64,000 nt of DNA from Arcanobacterium urinimassiliense (GTDB taxonomy: Bacteria; Actinomycetota; Actinomycetes; Actinomycetales; Actinomycetaceae), in the NCBI RefSeq assembly GCF_900119495.1, contig NZ_LT632435.1:946736-1010735 (forward strand), given 5' to 3'. Shown in pieces: positions 10,238 to 20,826 of this stretch (position 1 is the stretch's first letter; the number at the start of each line of letters is the position of its first letter). A program made the position numbers and the translations under genes. A model generated the notes under the pieces. The model made no database searches. It worked only from the letters and a program-made list of their open reading frames with translations, and was not told where the DNA came from.

Positions 10238-11431
10238 ATGAGAACTATTGATTCCCTAGGGGATATTGCCGGAAAGAAAATCTTTGTACGGGCTGATTTT
10301 AATGTACCTCTAGATGAAAATCGGCAGATCACGGATGACGGCCGGATTAAGGCGGCGCTGCCCACTATTAAACGCTTGCTGAGCAATAATGCAAAAGTAA
10401 TTTTGGCAGCTCATTTGGGGCGTCCGAAAGGCACAGTAAATCCAGATTTTTCCTTAGCGCCGGTAGCTGAGCGTTTAGGTGAATTGCTCGGGCAGAAAGT
10501 GCAGTTAGCGAAAGATACCGTAGGAGAAGATGCGCAGCGGTGCACAGCAGATATGACGGCAGGTGCAGTCGTATTGCTGGAAAATGTCCGTTTTGATGCA
10601 CGGGAAACTTCGAAAGACGATGCTGAGCGGCAAGAATTGGCAGCAGCTTATGCCAAGCTAGCTGATTGCTTCGTATCAGACGGCTTCGGAGTAGTACACC
10701 GTAAGCAGGCTTCGGTTTACGATATTGCGCAGCTTTTGCCTTCAGCGGCGGGAGAATTAGTATTTAAGGAAATCGATTCGCTTTCCAAGGCGACCTTAAA
10801 TCCGGCTCGCCCCTACACTGTGGTACTAGGTGGTTCTAAAGTATCCGATAAATTAGGGGTAATTGAAAACTTGCTCGAAAAGGCCGATCGTCTGCTTATC
10901 GGCGGCGGAATGGCTTATACCTTCTTGCGCGCACAGGGATATGAAGTAGGCACTTCTTTGCTGGAAGCAGATTATGTAGAAACTGCTCGTTCTTATCTGG
11001 AAAAAGCGCAAGAAAAAGGCGTGGAATTACTATTGCCAGTTGATAATGTGACAGCTCCAGAATTCAAGGCAGATGCCCCGGCTTCGGTACATAGCTCTGA
11101 GGCTATGCCGGCAGGAGAAATGGGTCTGGATATTGGACCCGAGACCGCAAAACGGTATGCTGAGGCTATTGCTGATTCAAAGACGATAGTATGGAACGGA
11201 CCTATGGGAGTATTTGAATTCGCTGCTTTCTCTGCCGGTACGCGGGCAGTAGCTCAGGCTATGCAGGATGCAGCTGGATTTACTATTGTAGGTGGAGGCG
11301 ATTCTGCCGCAGCTGTGCGGACACTCGGCTTTGAAGAAGAAAAATTTAATCATATTTCCACGGGCGGGGGAGCTTCTCTAGCTTTCTTAGAAGGGAAGAC
11401 CTTGCCGGGAATTGCAGTTTTGGAGGATTAA
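10238..11431 (+). CDS. pgk: Phosphoglycerate kinase
   Basis: The enzyme transfers the acyl phosphate of 1,3-bisphosphoglycerate to ADP. The 397 residues show the N-terminal [10 protein letters not shown] substrate motif (about 17-26), AAHLGRPKG (about 57), the [14 protein letters not shown] segment (about 150), and the nucleotide-binding GGGDSAAAV near 352. ATG 10238 follows a GGATGGTG ribosome site. It ends four bases before tpiA, so the two are co-transcribed. Confidence 0.98.
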   Translation: MRTIDSLGDIAGKKIFVRADFNVPLDENRQITDDGRIKAALPTIKRLLSNNAKVILAAHLGRPKGTVNPDFSLAPVAERLGELLGQKVQLAKDTVGEDAQRCTADMTAGAVVLLENVRFDARETSKDDAERQELAAAYAKLADCFVSDGFGVVHRKQASVYDIAQLLPSAAGELVFKEIDSLSKATLNPARPYTVVLGGSKVSDKLGVIENLLEKADRLLIGGGMAYTFLRAQGYEVGTSLLEADYVETARSYLEKAQEKGVELLLPVDNVTAPEFKADAPASVHSSEAMPAGEMGLDIGPETAKRYAEAIADSKTIVWNGPMGVFEFAAFSAGTRAVAQAMQDAAGFTIVGGGDSAAAVRTLGFEEEKFNHISTGGGASLAFLEGKTLPGIAVLED

Positions 11432-11435
11432 TTAA

Positions 11436-12212
11436 ATGGCACGTACACCTTTTATGGCTGGTAACTGGAAGATGAATTTAGATCATCTGGAAGCTACCGC
11501 TTTAGTACAGAAATTAGCCTGGACTTTAGGTGATTTAAAGCATGACTACAGCAAGGTGGAAGTAGCAGTGATTACTCCTTTCACTGATTTACGTTCCGTG
11601 CAGACGCTGGTAGAAGCAGATGAATTGGAAATTAAGTACGGCGCGCAGGATGTGTCGATTCACGATGCAGGCGCCTATACGGGTGAAATCTCCACTGCTA
11701 TGCTGACGAAACTTGGTTGCACCTATGTAGTAGTTGGCCATTCGGAGCGTCGGCAGTATCATGGGGAAACTAATGAACTGATTGGCCAGAAAGCTAAGAA
11801 GGCTCTGGATGCTGGCTTGATTCCGATTATGTGCTGCGGAGAAGCTCTGGAAGTGCGTAAAGAAGGCAAGCAGGTAGAGTTCGTGCTGGGGCAGATTACG
11901 GAAATGCTAGCTGGGCTCAGCAAAGAGGAAGTAGCTAAGTCGGTAATCGCCTATGAGCCGATTTGGGCTATCGGTACCGGCGAAGTAGCTACGCCGGAAG
12001 ATGCCGAAGAAGTTTGCGGAGCTATTCGGCAAAAAGTTGCCGAACTCTTCGATGCTGCTACGGCAGAGGCCCTCCGTATTCAGTATGGTGGGTCAGTTAA
12101 ATCTGGAAATGTGAAAGATATTATGGCTAAGCCCAATGTGGACGGAGCCTTAGTAGGCGGAGCTTCGCTAAAGGCGGAAGAATTCGCCAAGATCGTCACC
12201 TACTTGGATTAA
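11436..12212 (+). CDS. tpiA: Triosephosphate isomerase
   Basis: This enzyme interconverts dihydroxyacetone phosphate and glyceraldehyde 3-phosphate. The 258-residue TIM barrel has the active-site GNWKMN (about 9-14), catalytic His in VGHSERR (about 102), catalytic Glu in [11 protein letters not shown] (about 172-182), and the phosphate-binding GGSVKSGN and GALVGGASL loops near the end. It follows pgk by four bases and is ended by a GC-rich hairpin. Confidence 0.98.
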   Translation: MARTPFMAGNWKMNLDHLEATALVQKLAWTLGDLKHDYSKVEVAVITPFTDLRSVQTLVEADELEIKYGAQDVSIHDAGAYTGEISTAMLTKLGCTYVVVGHSERRQYHGETNELIGQKAKKALDAGLIPIMCCGEALEVRKEGKQVEFVLGQITEMLAGLSKEEVAKSVIAYEPIWAIGTGEVATPEDAEEVCGAIRQKVAELFDAATAEALRIQYGGSVKSGNVKDIMAKPNVDGALVGGASLKAEEFAKIVTYLD

Positions 12213-12218
12213 TCAACT

Positions 12219-12256
12219 CTGCGCCTTGCTCAATTCGGGCAAGGCGCAGAAATCTT
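12219..12256 (+). terminator. Hairpin terminator after tpiA
   Basis: CTGCGCCTTGC (12219-12229) pairs perfectly with GCAAGGCGCAG (12239-12249) around a nine-base loop. The following AAATCTTG is only weakly T-rich, so termination may be partial and secG may still receive some transcript. Confidence 0.7.
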
Positions 12257-12313
12257 GTACAATAATCAGGAAATACTTATCGCAGCGTTTATTGAAAGAA
12301 AAGTTGAAACGAA

Positions 12314-12559
12314 ATGAATATCTTATTAATTATAATTTCGGTATTGCTGGTGATTACCAGCCTATTATTAATAGGCGCTATTTTGCTGCATAAAGGCCGG
12401 GGAGGCGGTATCTCCGATATGTTCGGAGGTGGAATCTCCACATCTATGCGCTCTTCGGGAGTGGCAGAGCGGAATCTGAATCGGATTACGGTTGGTCTTT
12501 CTATTCTCTGGTTTGTGCTGGTAATTGCGGTAGGGCTGATTGTAAAAGTACTTTCTTAA
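12314..12559 (+). CDS. secG: Sec translocon subunit SecG
   Basis: SecG is the small non-essential subunit of the SecYEG protein-export channel. The 81 residues hold two membrane helices (about 2-25 and 60-79) around a glycine-rich cytoplasmic loop with GRGGGISDMFGGG, the family signature. The tpiA-secG order is conserved in actinobacteria. The ribosome site is weak (GAAAG). A TACAAT at 12258 could be a -10 box for its own promoter. Confidence 0.95.
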   Translation: MNILLIIISVLLVITSLLLIGAILLHKGRGGGISDMFGGGISTSMRSSGVAERNLNRITVGLSILWFVLVIAVGLIVKVLS

Positions 12560-12579
12560 CTTTTAAAAAGTTTCAAAAA

Positions 12580-12614
12580 CGTGGGGGTCACGCGAATTTC
12601 GCGTGACCCCCACG
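12580..12614 (-). terminator. Strong terminator shared by secG and tal
   Basis: A 17-base arm starting CGTGGGGGTCACGCGAA (12580) is followed by its exact reverse complement to 12614. On the minus strand it is followed by GTTTTTGAAACTTTTT, so it is a textbook terminator for tal. On the + strand the T run is missing, so it acts there, if at all, through the stem alone. Confidence 0.85.
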
Positions 12615-12639
12615 GTGGTATTGAGGCTATGAAAGAGTT

Positions 12640-13734
12640 TTACTTCATAGCATCTTCTACGGTTTCGATTAGCTCATTCCAAGCTATCTCGAATTTTTCT
12701 ACTCCTTCATCTTCGAGTTTCTGCGTAGCGGCAGCGAAATCTATTCCTAAGTGAATAATTTTCTTAATTATGCGCTGTGCATCTTCTAAATGAGGGCGAA
12801 TAGTATCACCTGCAATATCGGCGCTTTCTATAGTGGCCCGAAGAGTTTTCTCCGGCATAGTATTTACCGTATTTTCGGCTACTAATTGATCTACATACAG
12901 AGTCGGAGAATAGTCTGGATTCTTTACTCCGGTAGAAGCCCAAAGCGGGCGCTGCACATTCGCTCCCTGCTCTGCCAACTGCTGGAAGCGAGGATTATTC
13001 TCAAACAACTCCATATAGGCAGCGTAGGTGAGGCGGGCATTCGCGAGTGCGGCCTTTCCACGCATATCTAAAGCATCGGGAGAGCCAATTTTTTCTAGCT
13101 GGGCATCTACTTCCGTATCTACTCGCGATACGAATACCGATGCCACGGAATGAATTTTTTGCAAATCTTTTCCAGCAGCTGCTGCTTTTTCTAACCCAGC
13201 TAGATACGCTTCTACCACTTCGCGATAGCGCTCTACGGAGAAAATCAGAGTCACATTTACGGAAATTCCTTCGGAAATTACTTCCGTAATAGCGCGTAGA
13301 CCTTCCTTCGTAGCCGGAATTTTAATCATGGCATTGGGCCGGTCTACTAATTTCCAGAGTTCTTTTGCTTGCGCAATAGTAGGATCGGCGCGATGAGCTA
13401 AGCGTGGATCTACTTCAATAGATACGCGGCCATCTTTTCCGGTTTCGCGATAGAGATCTGCAAATAGATCACAGGCGTTGCGCACGTCGTCACTGGTCAG
13501 CTTAGTAATAACGGCTTCCGCATCGGCGCCGGCTTGCGCTAGCTGGGCAATATCTGCTGCATAGTCAGCTGCCCCAGAAATAGCTGCTTGAAAAATTGCT
13601 GGATTAGTAGTCACTCCGGCAATTTCGCCATCTTTGATCATTTTCTCTAAGCCGCCACTGGTAAGGCGGGAGCGCGAGAGGTCATCTAACCATACGGAGA
13701 CGCCATAGTCGCGTAATTTTGCAATATTTCCCAT
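12640..13734 (-). CDS. tal: Transaldolase
   Basis: Transaldolase moves a dihydroxyacetone unit between sugar phosphates in the non-oxidative pentose phosphate pathway. The 364-residue length and opening with [11 protein letters not shown] fit the actinobacterial class. The TTNPAIFQ loop is at about 42-49 and the Schiff-base Lys is in [10 protein letters not shown] (Lys about 138). AAAGG lies seven bases before the ATG. It follows tkt by 11 bases, so tkt-tal is one transcription unit ending at the 12580 hairpin. Confidence 0.96.
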   Translation of the reverse strand: MGNIAKLRDYGVSVWLDDLSRSRLTSGGLEKMIKDGEIAGVTTNPAIFQAAISGAADYAADIAQLAQAGADAEAVITKLTSDDVRNACDLFADLYRETGKDGRVSIEVDPRLAHRADPTIAQAKELWKLVDRPNAMIKIPATKEGLRAITEVISEGISVNVTLIFSVERYREVVEAYLAGLEKAAAAGKDLQKIHSVASVFVSRVDTEVDAQLEKIGSPDALDMRGKAALANARLTYAAYMELFENNPRFQQLAEQGANVQRPLWASTGVKNPDYSPTLYVDQLVAENTVNTMPEKTLRATIESADIAGDTIRPHLEDAQRIIKKIIHLGIDFAAATQKLEDEGVEKFEIAWNELIETVEDAMK

Positions 13735-13745
13735 TATTTAGCCTT

Positions 13746-15821
13746 TCACTTGGCTGCCGCTAAAGATTCTTTAGCGGCTTTGACTACGTTTTCTGCCGTT
13801 AAACCGTACTTTTCAAAAAGTCGGCCCGCGGGTGCAGATTCACCATAGTGATCGATTCCCACTGTACGGCCGCAATCACCGACGATTCCTTTCCAACCGA
13901 AAGTAGCGCCGGCTTCTATCGAAACCCGTGCCTTTAATGCCGGAGGAAGCACGGAATCTTGGTAGCTTTGTTCCTGCTCACAGAACCATTCCCAACAGGG
14001 GAGAGATACTACCCGGGCCGAAATATTTTCTTTTGCTAAAGCAGTGCGTGCTTCCAGAGCCAGTGCTACTTCCGAGCCGGTGGCAATTAGTACCACATCT
14101 TCTCCATCAGCTAGCACATATCCGCCTTTTAGCACTCCATCAGCGGCAGCGCAGGCGTCGTCGCCCCGGGCAATAACGGGCAGATTTTGCCGCGATAAAA
14201 TAATTGCCGCTGGGCGATCAGTGCGCTCGAGGATACCGCGCCAAGCATAAGCGGTTTCATTTGCATCCGCCGGGCGGACTACATCAAAACCAGGAATAGC
14301 GCGGTAAGACCACAGATGTTCAATTGGTTGATGGGTGGGGCCGTCTTCACCGACTCCAATAGAATCGTGTGTCCATACCCAAATTGACGGAATTTCCATA
14401 AGCGCTGCCAGCCGTACGGAGGGGCGCATATAATCGGCAAATACGAAGAAAGTACCACCATAAGCACGAGTGGGGCCGTGTAGCACGATACCGTTCACTA
14501 TTGCTCCCATGGCGTGCTCGCGAATACCGAAATGCAAAGTGCGGCCGTACTTATTGCCCGGGAATGCTTTAGAAGCGCGATCTGCCGGCAGGAAAGAAGG
14601 CTCTCCCGTCATAGAAGTCTTATTGGAGCCGTCGAGGTCAGCCGAACCGCCCCAGAGCTCCGGAAGTACATCTTTCAAAGCAGTCAATACTTTTCCAGAT
14701 GCAGAACGAGTAGCTACGCTTTCTCCAGCTGCGAATTCCGGAAGTGCTGCTTCCCAGCCCTTGGGCAACTCTCGCTTTTGTAAACGGCTAAGCAGTGCAC
14801 TCTGTTCGGGGTTATTTTGCTTCCAAGCTGCAAACTTTTCATCCCAGACCTTGCGCGCAGCTGCGGCATTGGCAGCAGCCTGCTGGCGAGTATGCGCTAA
14901 GACTTCTTCTTCTACCTGGAAATTCTGATCTGGATCCAGCCCGATTGCTTCTTTCAAGCCTCGAATTTCGGCATCGCCCAGAGCTGCGCCATGGGAACTG
15001 CCACTATTTTGCTTAGTCGGGCAAGGCCAGGCAATAATAGTCGAAAGTTTAATAATAGAAGGCTTATCCGTCACTGCTTTGGCAGCTTCTACGGCATCGT
15101 AAAGTGCCGCATAATCTTCCTTATAGGAGCCGTCTTCTTGGCGCCACTTCACTTCTTGGGTATGCCAACCGTAGGCTTCATAGCGCTTGAGCACATCTTC
15201 CGTGAAAGCAATCTTAGTGTCGTCTTCAATAGAAATTTGATTATCGTCAAAAATTAAAATCAAATTACCCAGTTCCTGCGTGCCAGCCAAGGAACAGGCT
15301 TCGGAAGTTACGCCTTCTTCTAAGCAGCCTTCTCCGGCTACTACATAGATAAAGTGATCAAAGGGGCTTTCACCGGCCGGAGCTTCTGCGTCGAAAAGTC
15401 CCCGCTCCCGGCGAGCAGCCATTGCCATACCCACTGCCGAAGCTAGACCCTGCCCAAGGGGGCCAGTGGTCATTTCTACTCCCTTGGTGTGTCCATATTC
15501 CGGATGCCCAGGGGTGAGAGAATTTTCGGTGCGTAGATTCTGTAAATCCTCTAGCTCCAGCCCATATCCAGCGAAGAAAAGCTGATTATAAAGCGTGAGG
15601 GAAGAGTGCCCTAAAGAGAGCACAAAGCGGTCGCGCCCTAACCACTGTGAATCGCTGGGGTCGTGGCGCATTATTTTTTGAAATAGTAAATAGGCGAGCG
15701 GCGAAAGGGAAATAGCGGTGCCGGGATGCCCATTTCCCGCTTTTTCTACTGCATCGGCTGCTAAAGCTCGCCCGGTTTCCACTGCTTTTTGATCGAGTTC
15801 CGACCACTTCAAATTGCTCAT
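13746..15821 (-). CDS. tkt: Transketolase
   Basis: Transketolase uses thiamine diphosphate to transfer two-carbon units. The 691-residue protein has the usual three domains: diphosphate-binding (about 1-330), pyrimidine-binding (about 355-530) with [10 protein letters not shown] and the [12 protein letters not shown] loop, and a C-terminal domain. The residue normally Asp in the metal-binding GDG motif is Glu here ([11 protein letters not shown], about 163-173), while the partner Asn in DDNQISIE is kept. Glu can still bind metal, so activity is likely but untested. GAGGAAA precedes the ATG. Confidence 0.95.
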   Translation of the reverse strand: MSNLKWSELDQKAVETGRALAADAVEKAGNGHPGTAISLSPLAYLLFQKIMRHDPSDSQWLGRDRFVLSLGHSSLTLYNQLFFAGYGLELEDLQNLRTENSLTPGHPEYGHTKGVEMTTGPLGQGLASAVGMAMAARRERGLFDAEAPAGESPFDHFIYVVAGEGCLEEGVTSEACSLAGTQELGNLILIFDDNQISIEDDTKIAFTEDVLKRYEAYGWHTQEVKWRQEDGSYKEDYAALYDAVEAAKAVTDKPSIIKLSTIIAWPCPTKQNSGSSHGAALGDAEIRGLKEAIGLDPDQNFQVEEEVLAHTRQQAAANAAAARKVWDEKFAAWKQNNPEQSALLSRLQKRELPKGWEAALPEFAAGESVATRSASGKVLTALKDVLPELWGGSADLDGSNKTSMTGEPSFLPADRASKAFPGNKYGRTLHFGIREHAMGAIVNGIVLHGPTRAYGGTFFVFADYMRPSVRLAALMEIPSIWVWTHDSIGVGEDGPTHQPIEHLWSYRAIPGFDVVRPADANETAYAWRGILERTDRPAAIILSRQNLPVIARGDDACAAADGVLKGGYVLADGEDVVLIATGSEVALALEARTALAKENISARVVSLPCWEWFCEQEQSYQDSVLPPALKARVSIEAGATFGWKGIVGDCGRTVGIDHYGESAPAGRLFEKYGLTAENVVKAAKESLAAAK

Positions 15822-15978
15822 CTATTTATTTCCTCGCTTTCACCTGCTTCGTTTCCACGTAAGCCGGTAATAAAATATGAAAGAGATACACTACAAGGAT
15901 ACATTGTCTTTACGAAGATTTGTGGGGCGCGCCACGCATCTGTGGGGCGTACCACGGAAAATGACAGAGGGAGTAAAT

Positions 15979-16956
15979 ATGCCGGAATTAGCTGGTAGTA
16001 AAGCTGCTATTTCTCCTAAACTGCTGCAAAGCGTGCGCGAGTACTTAGCGCATCTGCAGATTGAACGTTCACTTTCTCCAAATACTCTCGCTGCCTACCG
16101 CAGTGATTTAGAAAAATATTTAGAGTATCTATCCAGGCAGGGAGTGCAGAACTTTTCGGAGATAAACTCTGAGCAAATAGCGGCTTTTGTAGAATATCTA
16201 CGCATTCCCCAAAAAAATCATCCCGCAAAAGCTATTTCTTCGGTAAATAGAATTTTGGCGGCAGTTCGGGGTTTACACTCCTTTTTATTAACGGAAGGTA
16301 TCTGCGCTAGTGATCCAGCTGCCGAGGTAACTCCGCCAAAACTTCCGAAGCGTTTGCCGAAAGCGCTCACCGTAGGGGAAGTACAAAAAATTTTGGATCT
16401 AGCAGCTAGGGGAGACGATGTAGTGGCCTTGCGCGACCAGGCACTTTTAGAATTTCTTTACTCCAGTGGAGCGCGTATCTCGGAGGCGGTGCGGTTAACT
16501 CCTGATGATCTGGATATGGAAAATAAATTAGTGCGTCTATTCGGGAAAGGGCGCAAAGAGAGAATTGTACCGCTCGGATCCTATGCACAAGCGGCACTGT
16601 CAGCATATCTCGTGCGGGGTCGCCCGGAATTAGCGCGGCGCGGCAAAGGCAATAGCTTTATCTTCCTTAATAAGCGGGGAAATCCACTTTCTAGGCAGTC
16701 TGCTTGGGGAATAATTAAAGAGTATGGAGAAAAAGCTGATATTAAGGAAATAACTCCGCACAGTTTTCGCCATTCTTTCGCTACCCACCTGCTACAGGGT
16801 GGAGCTGATATCCGCGTAGTCCAGGAAATGCTAGGGCACGCTTCGGTGGCAACTACCCAGATTTATACCCGCGTCACTCCCGAAACTATTCGGGAAGTTT
16901 ATGTAAGTTCCCACCCACGCGCCCGCGAGGATGTTCAGCGTGAAAAATTCAGGTAG
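15979..16956 (+). CDS. xerD: Tyrosine recombinase XerD-like
   Basis: XerD works with XerC at the dif site to resolve chromosome dimers. The start at 15979 is preferred because AGAGGGAG precedes it and the protein then begins close to the family N-terminus; an in-frame ATG at 15877 would add 34 unrelated residues. The resulting 325 residues have an N-terminal SAM-like core-binding domain (about 14-105) and a catalytic domain with the Arg in SGARISEA, Lys in GKGRKERIV, HSFRHSFATHLL, LGHASVATTQIYTRV with the nucleophilic Tyr. It heads the parA-scpA-scpB operon, as in many actinobacteria. Distinguishing XerC from XerD rests on this context. Confidence 0.9.
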   Translation: MPELAGSKAAISPKLLQSVREYLAHLQIERSLSPNTLAAYRSDLEKYLEYLSRQGVQNFSEINSEQIAAFVEYLRIPQKNHPAKAISSVNRILAAVRGLHSFLLTEGICASDPAAEVTPPKLPKRLPKALTVGEVQKILDLAARGDDVVALRDQALLEFLYSSGARISEAVRLTPDDLDMENKLVRLFGKGRKERIVPLGSYAQAALSAYLVRGRPELARRGKGNSFIFLNKRGNPLSRQSAWGIIKEYGEKADIKEITPHSFRHSFATHLLQGGADIRVVQEMLGHASVATTQIYTRVTPETIREVYVSSHPRAREDVQREKFR

Positions 16957-16965
16957 ATTAGTATC
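16954..16965 (+). promoter_or_regulatory. Possible leaderless -10 element before parA
   Basis: TAGATT (16954-16959) overlaps the xerD stop codon and lies six bases before the parA GTG at 16966. The GTG has no properly spaced Shine-Dalgarno sequence. No -35 box was found. An internal operon promoter with a leaderless transcript is possible. Confidence 0.4.
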
Positions 16966-17823
16966 GTGAGCGCTGAACAAACAGATATCTTTACCGAACT
17001 TAATCCAGGGGCGGATTTTCCGCTCCCTCCCGAACTATCTACCCACGGCCCCGGGCGTATTATCGCCATGTGTAACCAAAAAGGGGGAGTGGGTAAGACT
17101 ACTACTTCTATTAATCTGGCTGCGGCGCTGGCCGATTATGGGCGAAAAGTATTGCTGGTAGATTTTGATCCGCAGGGTGCTGCTTCGGCTGGGTTGGGCG
17201 TAAATGCAATGGGCTTAGAGCGCACTATCTATAATGAACTCTTGGCAGCTAAGCCAAATGTGCGGGAAATTATTCATCCTACCGAAGTGGCTAATTTGGA
17301 TTTAGTGCCAGCCAATATCGAATTATCTGCTGCAGAAATTCAGCTCATTAACGAAGTAGCGCGCGAGCAGTCTTTAAGCCGAGTGCTGCGCAGTGTCGAA
17401 GCTGATTACGATGTAATAATTATCGATTGCCAGCCGTCTTTAGGGCTCCTTACCGTCAATGCGCTCACCGCCGCCCACGGGGTGATTATTCCTTTGGGAG
17501 CAGAATTTTTCGCTATGCGGGGAGTAGCGCTATTAGTGGATCAGATTGAGCGCGTACAAGATCGGTTGAATCCCCGTCTTACATTAGATGGAGTACTATT
17601 GACGATGGTAGATAGCCGGACTCTGCATTCGCGGGAAGTGATTGAGCTAGTGCGGGAGCGTTTTGGAGATAAAGTCTTCGATACGCAGATTTCGCGCACT
17701 GTAAAGTTCCCGGATGCTACTATTGCCGCGGAACCGATAACCACTTATGCACCCAGTCATAGTGGAGCAAAAGCATATAAACGCTTAGCTCGGGAGCTCA
17801 TTTACCGGGGAGCATCTGCTTGA
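16966..17823 (+). CDS. parA: ParA/Soj-type segregation ATPase
   Basis: This 285-residue Walker-type ATPase has the deviant Walker A box KGGVGKTTTSIN (about 40-51), VDFDPQGAAS (about 66-75) and IIDCQPSLG (about 147-155). It carries about 30 residues ahead of the ATPase core. ParA proteins position chromosomes or other cargo on the nucleoid, usually with ParB; no parB gene is in the window. A ParA-like gene between xerD and scpA is a conserved arrangement and may serve SMC-ScpAB loading rather than the main parABS system; that link is inference. Confidence 0.92.
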   Translation: MSAEQTDIFTELNPGADFPLPPELSTHGPGRIIAMCNQKGGVGKTTTSINLAAALADYGRKVLLVDFDPQGAASAGLGVNAMGLERTIYNELLAAKPNVREIIHPTEVANLDLVPANIELSAAEIQLINEVAREQSLSRVLRSVEADYDVIIIDCQPSLGLLTVNALTAAHGVIIPLGAEFFAMRGVALLVDQIERVQDRLNPRLTLDGVLLTMVDSRTLHSREVIELVRERFGDKVFDTQISRTVKFPDATIAAEPITTYAPSHSGAKAYKRLARELIYRGASA

Positions 17824-17842
17824 GCAGATATAGTCATTAACC

Positions 17843-18742
17843 ATGGATAGCGCTCCTTCTCTTTTTTCGCCGGCGCCGCCGGAAGTATTTGCGGTAGATT
17901 TAGACGTATTTGCTGGCCCTTTTGAAGTGTTGCTCTCCCTAATTGCTCGGCGCAAGCTCGATATTACTGAGGTGGCTTTGGCGCAAGTAACCGACGAATT
18001 TATTGCTTTTGTAAAAGAGCAAGAAGAATTAGATTTATCGGTCACTTCGGAATTTTTAGTAGTGGCTGCCACGTTATTAGCTTTAAAGGCGGCGCGGCTT
18101 TTACCAAAAGAAGAAAGCGAAGCAGAAGATTTAGAATTGCTGGAAGAGCGGGATTTGCTTTTTGCAAAGCTCCTCCAATATCGCGCTTTTAAAGAGGCGG
18201 CGCAGGATATGGCCAACCGTCTTGACCGAGAATCTCGTTATATTCCGCGATGGGTGCGGCTAGAGCCGCAATTTCAAAAACTTTTACCGGAATTGCAACT
18301 AGAGATAGATGCGAGTGGATTGGCTGCTCTCGCGGCACGGGCACTCTCGCGCAAGGCTCCGGAAGTGGACTTGCGGCATCTCCATGCGCCGCTTGTATCA
18401 GTGCACAGTCAGATAGAATATATTCGTACGCAGCTTCCGCGGGGAGAAAAAATTACTTTTTTGCAGCTCTGCGCAGGAGCAATGACTACTCAGACCATAG
18501 TTTCGCGTTTTCTAGCTATTTTGGAACTCTTACGTGCACAAGAAATCGAAGTGACGCAGGAATCTCCCTTAGCTCCGCTGTTTATTTCGCGGCTGGAAGA
18601 GGCTGGTGCAACTAATAGCACTGGGAACGGGGCAGCTGCCGGAGTAGCTAGCGAAGCGGCAGAAAAAGCTGAGGTAGAGGTAGATGAAGAAGTAGCTGAG
18701 AGAGCCGTTGCGGGAGTAGATGAAGGAGCGAGAAATGCCTGA
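17843..18742 (+). CDS. scpA: Segregation and condensation protein A
   Basis: ScpA is the kleisin that bridges SMC heads in the bacterial condensin. The 299-residue protein has the conserved N-terminal block beginning FAGPFEVLLSLIARRKLDI (about 24-42), a middle region with LLPKEESEAEDLELLEERD, and a winged-helix C-terminal part near 170-250. The last 40 residues are low-complexity Ala/Glu/Val (from about 258) and look like an extra tail. It overlaps scpB by eight bases. Confidence 0.94.
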   Translation: MDSAPSLFSPAPPEVFAVDLDVFAGPFEVLLSLIARRKLDITEVALAQVTDEFIAFVKEQEELDLSVTSEFLVVAATLLALKAARLLPKEESEAEDLELLEERDLLFAKLLQYRAFKEAAQDMANRLDRESRYIPRWVRLEPQFQKLLPELQLEIDASGLAALAARALSRKAPEVDLRHLHAPLVSVHSQIEYIRTQLPRGEKITFLQLCAGAMTTQTIVSRFLAILELLRAQEIEVTQESPLAPLFISRLEEAGATNSTGNGAAAGVASEAAEKAEVEVDEEVAERAVAGVDEGARNA

Positions 18743-19304
18743 AGATTTTTCTTTTTATAAAGGAGCTTTAGAGGCGGTGCTGATGGTGGCGGAAAATCCG
18801 ATACCGCTGGCGCAATTAGCAGCATCTTTAGATATAAGTGAAGCGGAGACGCAGCAGCTCCTCAGTGAATTAGCACGTTCTTATACCGAAGATTCCCCTT
18901 ATCCACGTGGTTTTCAACTGCGGGAAAGCGGTGGGGGATGGAGATTTTATTCTCATCCGCGCTACGGAGAAATAGTTGGAAAGTATATTACTGCTGGAAA
19001 AGTTAATAAACTTTCTATACCAGCTTTGGAAACTCTTGCAGTTATTGCCTACCGGCAGCCAGTGACGCGGGCCCAGATAGCCGCTATCCGCGGGGTAAAC
19101 GTGGATTCGGTGCTCCGGACGCTCTTGGCGCGGGATTTAATAGAGCAAGCAGGTGCCACTGCCGATACAGGGGCTGGGCTATATATTACGACTGCGTATT
19201 TTTTGGAAAAAATGGGTATGAATTCCTTGGCAGAATTGCCGGATTTAGCTCCGTATTTACCCGATGAAGAAAATTTAGAAGAGGTAGAGAAAGAAATATT
19301 ATGA
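18735..19304 (+). CDS. scpB: Segregation and condensation protein B
   Basis: ScpB binds ScpA and regulates the SMC condensin. The ATG at 18735 is used because GGAG (18725-18728) sits six bases before it, whereas the in-frame ATG at 18720 overlaps that site. The 189 residues contain two winged-helix domains, with EAVLMVAENPIPLAQLA near the start and the hallmark LETLAVIAYRQPVTRAQIA (about 95-113) followed by RGVNVDSVLRTLL. The stop overlaps the rluB start as ATGA. Confidence 0.95.
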   Translation: MPEDFSFYKGALEAVLMVAENPIPLAQLAASLDISEAETQQLLSELARSYTEDSPYPRGFQLRESGGGWRFYSHPRYGEIVGKYITAGKVNKLSIPALETLAVIAYRQPVTRAQIAAIRGVNVDSVLRTLLARDLIEQAGATADTGAGLYITTAYFLEKMGMNSLAELPDLAPYLPDEENLEEVEKEIL

Positions 19305-20056
19305 GTAGAGCAGAGCAGGAAATTTTTGATGCCCAAGGGGAGCGCCTTCAGAAAGTACTCGCCCATGCGGGAGTGGGTTCGCGGCGGCATTGTGAAGCTT
19401 TAATGGAGCAAGGCCGCGTAGAAGTAAACGGAGTGATTGTACGCCAGCTTGGCATGCGCGTAGACCCCAGAAGTGCTCAAATAAAGGTAGACGGGGTGCC
19501 GGTACAAGGTGATTTAGAAAAAGTAACTATTGCTTTCTACAAACCTCCGCGCGTCGTATCTACTATGAGTGATGATCAAGGCCGGAAAACCCTTGCAGAT
19601 TATTTAGATGATCGCCCGGAACGTCTTTTCCATGTGGGGCGGCTAGATATTGATACGGAAGGGATAATTTTACTTACCAACGACGGTGAACTAGCGCATC
19701 GTCTTACACATCCTTCTTATGAAATTCCTAAGACTTATATTGCGCGGGTGGAAGGGCAAGTCACGCGCGGATTAGGGAAAGTTCTGGAAGCGGGGGTGCA
19801 GCTAGAAGATGGAATGCAAAATGTGGATTCTTTCGTATTAAAAGAAGCAGCTCGCCGCAATTCAATCGTTGAAATTACGCTGCATTCGGGGAAAAATCGA
19901 ATTGTGCGCCGGCTGATGGAAGAAGTTGGCCATCCAGTTATGGAATTGGTGCGGGTGCGTTTTGCTAATATCACGGCGGGAAGATTAAAACCTGGGCAAT
20001 ATAGAATAATCGGTGGCTCCGAGTTGGGAGCACTTATGCAGATGGTAGATATGTGA
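19301..20056 (+). CDS. rluB: 23S rRNA pseudouridine synthase, RluB/RsuA family
   Basis: The 251-residue protein has an N-terminal S4 RNA-binding domain (about 10-70, QKVLAHAGVGSRRHCEALM) and a pseudouridine synthase domain whose catalytic Asp is in GRLDIDTEGIILLTNDG (about 108-124). RluB-type enzymes modify U2605 of 23S rRNA. The scpB-rluB-cmk-der order is common in Gram-positives. It overlaps scpB by four bases and its stop is shared with the cmk start. Confidence 0.93.
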   Translation: MSRAEQEIFDAQGERLQKVLAHAGVGSRRHCEALMEQGRVEVNGVIVRQLGMRVDPRSAQIKVDGVPVQGDLEKVTIAFYKPPRVVSTMSDDQGRKTLADYLDDRPERLFHVGRLDIDTEGIILLTNDGELAHRLTHPSYEIPKTYIARVEGQVTRGLGKVLEAGVQLEDGMQNVDSFVLKEAARRNSIVEITLHSGKNRIVRRLMEEVGHPVMELVRVRFANITAGRLKPGQYRIIGGSELGALMQMVDM

Positions 20057-20826
20057 TGAAAGAAGAGCAAAAAACTTTGCTGCGGAAGCAACTTGCTCCG
20101 GATTCTCTCGTAATAGCAATCGACGGGCCTTCGGGTTCAGGTAAATCTACGGTGGCGAAGGAGCTCGCATTTCGCCATCATCTTGCCTATTTAGATACCG
20201 GCGCTATTTATCGAGCTGCTGCGTGGTGGGCACAACATCAGCAAGTAGATTTAGCGGATACCCAGGCCGTGGCACAGGTGGTGGAAAATATGCCACTGCA
20301 AATCAACTTAGATCCGCGTCAACAGCAGTTTTTTTGTGCGGGAATAGATATTACGGAGGCGATTCGCACCCCGGAGCTCACGCGAGTAGTTTCTCAGGTA
20401 TCTAGTAATCTGGCCGTGCGGGCAATTCTAAAAGCTAAGCAACGCCAACTTATTGAAGCAGAAAGCGGCGCAGGAAATAATTCTGCCCCATATGCGCAAG
20501 GGCGGGGGATCGTAGCAGAAGGTAGAGATATAACTACCGAGGTAGCTCCAGATGCTCCAGTGCGGGTATTACTTACGGCTTCGGAAGCGGCCCGGCTCCG
20601 GCGGCGGGCTTTGGAAGTGCGCGGCAGCATTGATGCAGAAAATTTAGCGGCCACCCGGGCAGAAGTGGTGAATCGAGATCGTAAAGATTCGAAAGTTACT
20701 AAGTTTCTGCAGGCAGCTCCGGGAGTGTATAGTATTGATTCATCAAATTTGAGCGTGGATGAAGTGGTAGCGGAAATCGAAAAACTGCTTCCGAAAGGTA
20801 AAAATGGCGGAACGAAACTCAGCTGA
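20056..20826 (+). CDS. cmk: Cytidylate kinase
   Basis: The enzyme phosphorylates CMP and dCMP. The ATG at 20056 overlaps the rluB stop as TGATG; a GTG one codon earlier is the alternative. The 256 residues show the P-loop [18 protein letters not shown] (about 21-38), the [14 protein letters not shown] substrate segment, the [15 protein letters not shown] core (about 155-170) and the DRKDSKV stretch near 213. A roughly 20-residue N-terminal extension precedes the P-loop. It overlaps der by 23 bases. Confidence 0.95.
   Translation: MKEEQKTLLRKQLAPDSLVIAIDGPSGSGKSTVAKELAFRHHLAYLDTGAIYRAAAWWAQHQQVDLADTQAVAQVVENMPLQINLDPRQQQFFCAGIDITEAIRTPELTRVVSQVSSNLAVRAILKAKQRQLIEAESGAGNNSAPYAQGRGIVAEGRDITTEVAPDAPVRVLLTASEAARLRRRALEVRGSIDAENLAATRAEVVNRDRKDSKVTKFLQAAPGVYSIDSSNLSVDEVVAEIEKLLPKGKNGGTKLS

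Noticed and set aside
15877-15978. xerD start at 15877
   Set aside because: It would add 34 residues without family similarity, and 15979 has a good ribosome site.
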